From contig NC_044010.1 in assembly GCF_900496995.4 (NCBI RefSeq), positions 682,001-746,000 on the forward strand: DNA of 64,000 bases, written 5' to 3'. Each line of letters begins with the position of its first letter. The first letter of the stretch is position 1. Positions 61,191 through 64,000 of this stretch are shown one piece after another. The DNA is from Aquila chrysaetos chrysaetos. Taxonomy: Eukaryota; Chordata; Aves; Accipitriformes; Accipitridae. The notes beneath the pieces are model-generated. The model worked only from the letters and a program-made list of their open reading frames with translations. It was not told where the DNA came from and made no database searches. Both the position numbers and the translations under genes were made by a program.

Positions 61191-63190
61191 GTAACTCCAG
61201 CCTCCTCGTCCCGCTCCTTCCTCCCCTTTTTGCTCCCTTCCGTCTCCAAAAATGTCCCATGTCGGGGAAGGGTCTTTCTGTCTGCGGCCGTCACTGTTGC
61301 GCTGTGGTGGGAGGGGGGTGTCGTGGCTGGGGCTCCCCGGCCAAAAGAGTGGAGGAGCTCTGCGGGGATGCTGCTAGAGAAGGGACCCAGGTCGTCCAGA
61401 GATCTCCCCCTCCCTCTCATCCTCCAGATATCAACGTGGTCCTGCGAAAACTGGTTTGCCTCCTGAAGCCCGATAAAGAGATCATCCACACGGGAGATCA
61501 CATGGTCATCCGCACGATCACCTCCCTGCGGGACTACGTGATGGATTTTGACCTGGGAGTCCAGTTTGAGGAAGACCTGGGACCCGTGGATGGACGCAAG
61601 TGCCAGGTGAGAAGCCCAAGCAGTGCAGTTCGACAGCGGGCTGGGGTGCACTAGAAGTTTAGAGACTTGCTCAGCTTTTGATTCACGAACCAGATGAGAG
61701 CCCAGCCCAGAGCTGGCGTGCCCCTGCAGGTCGAGGAATAAGTGGTTCGATGAGTAAATCGCTCACAGCAAAGGGGTTGAGCACCAAACAGCCAGAAACC
61801 CAGTACTTTGGCACCCAGAGGGTACTATCCTCTGGAGCAAAGCCCTGAGAAGACAGAACATCAGCCCACTTGGCAGTATTCTGTTGCACTTGGAAGCCAG
61901 AGGGTCGTTCACCTCCCCCAAAGAGCATCAGCCCCAAGGAGCCACCAAAGAGTCCCCAGATCAGGGAGTGCGTTTGAAAACATGTCTGAGAGAAACAGTC
62001 AGCGTCATCGCTGGAAACCTGTATTACCAGGACCCGATTGTCTTGGCACCATGTCTTCCCTTCTCCTCCTTTTTTTCAGACAACTGTCTCCTGGGAGGGG
62101 GATCAGCTGGTGTGTGAGCAGCTAGGAGAGAAGAGGAACCGAGGCTGGAGGCACTGGCTGGAGGGGGACCAGCTGCATCTGGTGAGGAGGGGTCCGGCGC
62201 AGCTTGCTAAATCCCAGTCACGGTGGGCTGGGGGGGGACACGCACAGTGCGGGTGCTCCCGGCTCTGAGCCAGCCGTGCAGCTTCCTTCCAGCTCCTCTC
62301 AAGACTTCAGCCCTGGCTCCTCCGGGGCAGTCACCGCTTCACACAAACATCCGCCTCCAGGGTTTAAAAGTTAATGCAGCTCAAGAAAGGCAATGGGCCG
62401 TTGCCTGTCCTGCAGCCTGACCCGCTGAGGCTTTGGGAGGGTCGGGAAGGTTCCCTGCCCTGCAGCCTGAGACGCTGAGGCTTTGGGAGGGTTGGGAAGG
62501 TTCCCTGCCCTGCAGCCTGAGACGCTGAGGCTTTGGGAGGGTTGGAAAGGTTCCCTGTCCTGCAGCCTGACCCGATGAGGCTTTGGGAGGGTCTGGAAGG
62601 TTCCCTGCCCTGCAGCCTGATCCAACGAGGCTTTGGGAGGGTCGGGAAGGTTCCCTGTCCTGCAGCCTGATCCAACGAGGCTTTGGGAGGGTCGGGAAGG
62701 TTCCCTGCCCTGCAGCCTGATCCAATGAGGCTTTGGGAGGGTCGGGAAGGTTCCCTGCCCTGCAGCCTGATCCAACGAGGCTTTGGGAGGGTCGGGAAGG
62801 TTCCCTGCCCTGCAGCCTGATCCAACGAGGCTTTGGGAGGGTCGGGAAGGTTCCCTGCCCTGCAGCCTGATCCAACGAGGCTTTGGGAGGGTCGGGAAGG
62901 TTCCCTGTCCTGCAGCCTGACCCAATGAGGCTTTGGGAGGGTCGGGAAGGTTCCCTGCCCTGCAGCCTGACCCCGCTGGGGCTTTGGGAGGGTCGGGAAG
63001 GGCTGGCAGCAGCATGTGGCCTGTCGGACTCCAGCCAGCAGCGGGAGGGCAGGCAGGGCTGCGGTGGCGGCAGCTGGGGAGGGAGAGAAGTTGGGGACCC
63101 AGCCTAAACCCCTCTTTCGCCTCCCGCTTTCCCCAGCGCATGACCGCTGAAGACGAGGTGTGTGTCCAGGTTTTCCAGAAAGTGAAGTGA
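61118..63190 (+). CDS. RBP5: RBP5, cellular retinol-binding protein (CRBP-III type), complete coding region
   Basis: This is a small cytosolic lipocalin-fold protein of the FABP/CRBP family that carries retinol. Four exons: 61118-61190, 61428-61606, 62080-62181, 63137-63190. Their lengths of 73, 179, 102 and 54 bases are the classic exon pattern of the family, and they total 135 aa, the same as human RBP5. The N-terminus [17 protein letters not shown] is nearly that of human RBP5. Lys41 in LLKPDK is kept. At the position where CRBP-I has Gln108, this protein has His (RGWRHWLEG), which is the RBP5 state. RBP7 is less similar. The gene is head to head with CLSTN3, as in human. Intron 3 is filled largely by a minisatellite. 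Confidence 0.95.
62403..63002 (+). repeat. 50-base minisatellite, 12 copies, in RBP5 intron 3
   Basis: The unit contains cctgcagcctga followed by gaggctttgggagggtcggg and aaggttccctg. It repeats at exactly 50 bases, with cctgcagcctga at about 62409 and every 50 bases up to about 62959. Variation is concentrated in the few bases after cctga (gacgctg, tccaacg, cccaatg and similar). The central copies are nearly identical. The minus strand is open in all three frames through the array because the unit lacks stops; those frames are not considered genes. Confidence 0.95.
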
Positions 63191-63289
63191 GCGCTCCCCC
63201 CAGCTCCGGACGGGACCCTCGCTCCCCAGTGTAAACTGCCCCGGATTGAAAAAAAGAAACAAGACCCGAGGGAACCAAGCCCCCCCCCC

Positions 63290-63780
63290 TCTCCCCCGAT
63301 CCCTGTCACAGCGTGGTTTCTTCTGCCTCGTCTCTCGGCCGGGCCGGGGGAAGGGGGATGGCCGGGGGGGGGGACCGGGGGGTCGCGGCGGGGCCGGGCC
63401 TGCGGGGAGCGGGAGGCGGGGAGAGGAGGCGGCCGGGGCGGGGAGGGCGATGGGCCGTCGGTTGCACGGAGGCTCCTTTCAGAATAAGAGCTGGTAAGGG
63501 AGGGGGGGGGCTGCCCCGCGGCCGGCCCGGACCCCCACTCACACGCACAGCTCCCGCGCTCCTCCTGCCCCCCCGCCCCGTGGCGGAGGGTCCCCCTTCT
63601 TCGGCAGCCGCCCCCCGCCCGCCCCCAGCCGTCTTCTCCGGGAATGCTACGTTCTTCTCGGGATCCCGGGAGAGAACAGACCTCGTCCTCCAGAGTGAAG
63701 GGTTTTCATGGGACGGTGGGCGAGGGAGCCAGCCCCTGAGAGGGTCCCGAGGGTGAGGAAGGGTCAGGTTCTCCTCCCGG
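63290..63780. promoter_or_regulatory. CpG-rich stretch downstream of RBP5, possible promoter of the next gene
   Basis: GC and CpG density rise again after the RBP5 3' UTR. A plus-strand ATG at 63450 opens 44 coding bases that end at a donor-like GTAAGG at 63494 (MGRRLHGGSFQNKS). This could be a first exon of a gene lying beyond the window, but I see no second exon and no family match. It may also simply be a GC-rich RBP5 flank. Confidence 0.3.
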
Positions 63781-64000
63781 TGTGAGAAACCACGGCCACC
63801 GCCTCTAGCCCCAGCACTGCTCCTGGCCTTCCTGGAGGCATCTCCCCACAGCTCCTCCCTGCCGTCAGAGACCGAGGGACAGAACCAAAGGAGGTGAGGT
63901 CCCCCGAAAAGCCAGACCCGTGCCAAAGACGGAGGTGTCTCTTAATGAAGACACCTGATGGGACGTGCATGAGCCCACAGGCGGGTACTTCTGAAGGACA

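Overview
The window is a piece of a vertebrate nuclear genome, most likely a bird (a crocodilian is the main alternative). The genes have many exons and clean GT-AG junctions, the promoters sit in CpG islands, the LINEs that can be recognised are CR1, and introns are short. There is no prokaryotic organisation. Five host loci are supported. Reading the splice junctions by eye gives complete in-frame proteins for four of them: PEX5 (15 coding exons, 645 aa, minus), an SLC25A33/36-type mitochondrial carrier (7 exons, 315 aa, plus), CLSTN3 (18 exons, 974 aa, minus) and RBP5 (4 exons, 135 aa, plus). The fifth is a beta/gamma-crystallin-fold protein of the EDSP type, coded in one exon (176 aa, minus).

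Layout. 1-2.1 kb is mostly unassigned, with one convincing but unidentified terminal exon on the minus strand. 2.16-5.75 kb holds a broken minus-strand endogenous retrovirus (LTR, env-like and pol-like parts). 5.75-9.0 kb is unassigned apart from one copy of a dispersed repeat. 9.5-11.7 kb is the EDSP-like gene with a TATA promoter. 11.7-19.2 kb is intergenic, with a CR1 relic and the second copy of the dispersed repeat. 19.2-31 kb is PEX5. 31-35 kb is intergenic, with an old antisense CR1. 35.3-44.8 kb is the SLC25 carrier with a long first intron. 44.7-60.3 kb is CLSTN3, tail to tail with the carrier. 60.2-61.1 kb is a GC-rich divergent promoter shared by CLSTN3 and RBP5. 61.1-63.2 kb is RBP5, whose third intron carries a 12-copy, 50-bp minisatellite. 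63.3-64 kb is another CpG-rich stretch, possibly the promoter of a gene beyond the window.

The RBP5/CLSTN3/PEX5 neighbourhood matches the human 12p13 order RBP5-CLSTN3-PEX5 (established knowledge). The difference is the SLC25 carrier placed between CLSTN3 and PEX5, which is not at that place in human as far as I know. The genes do not form a pathway: they are a peroxisomal import receptor, a mitochondrial pyrimidine-nucleotide-type carrier, a synaptic adhesion protein, a retinoid-binding protein and an epithelial crystallin-fold protein. What joins them is conserved synteny and shared promoter or terminator space.

I found no clear novel system. The best leads are the unidentified exon at 1.86-2.10 kb, the carrier as a possible lineage-specific SLC25A33/36 paralog, the G-rich 50-bp minisatellite, an A/T tract with an 11-bp period, and an unclassified dispersed repeat pair.
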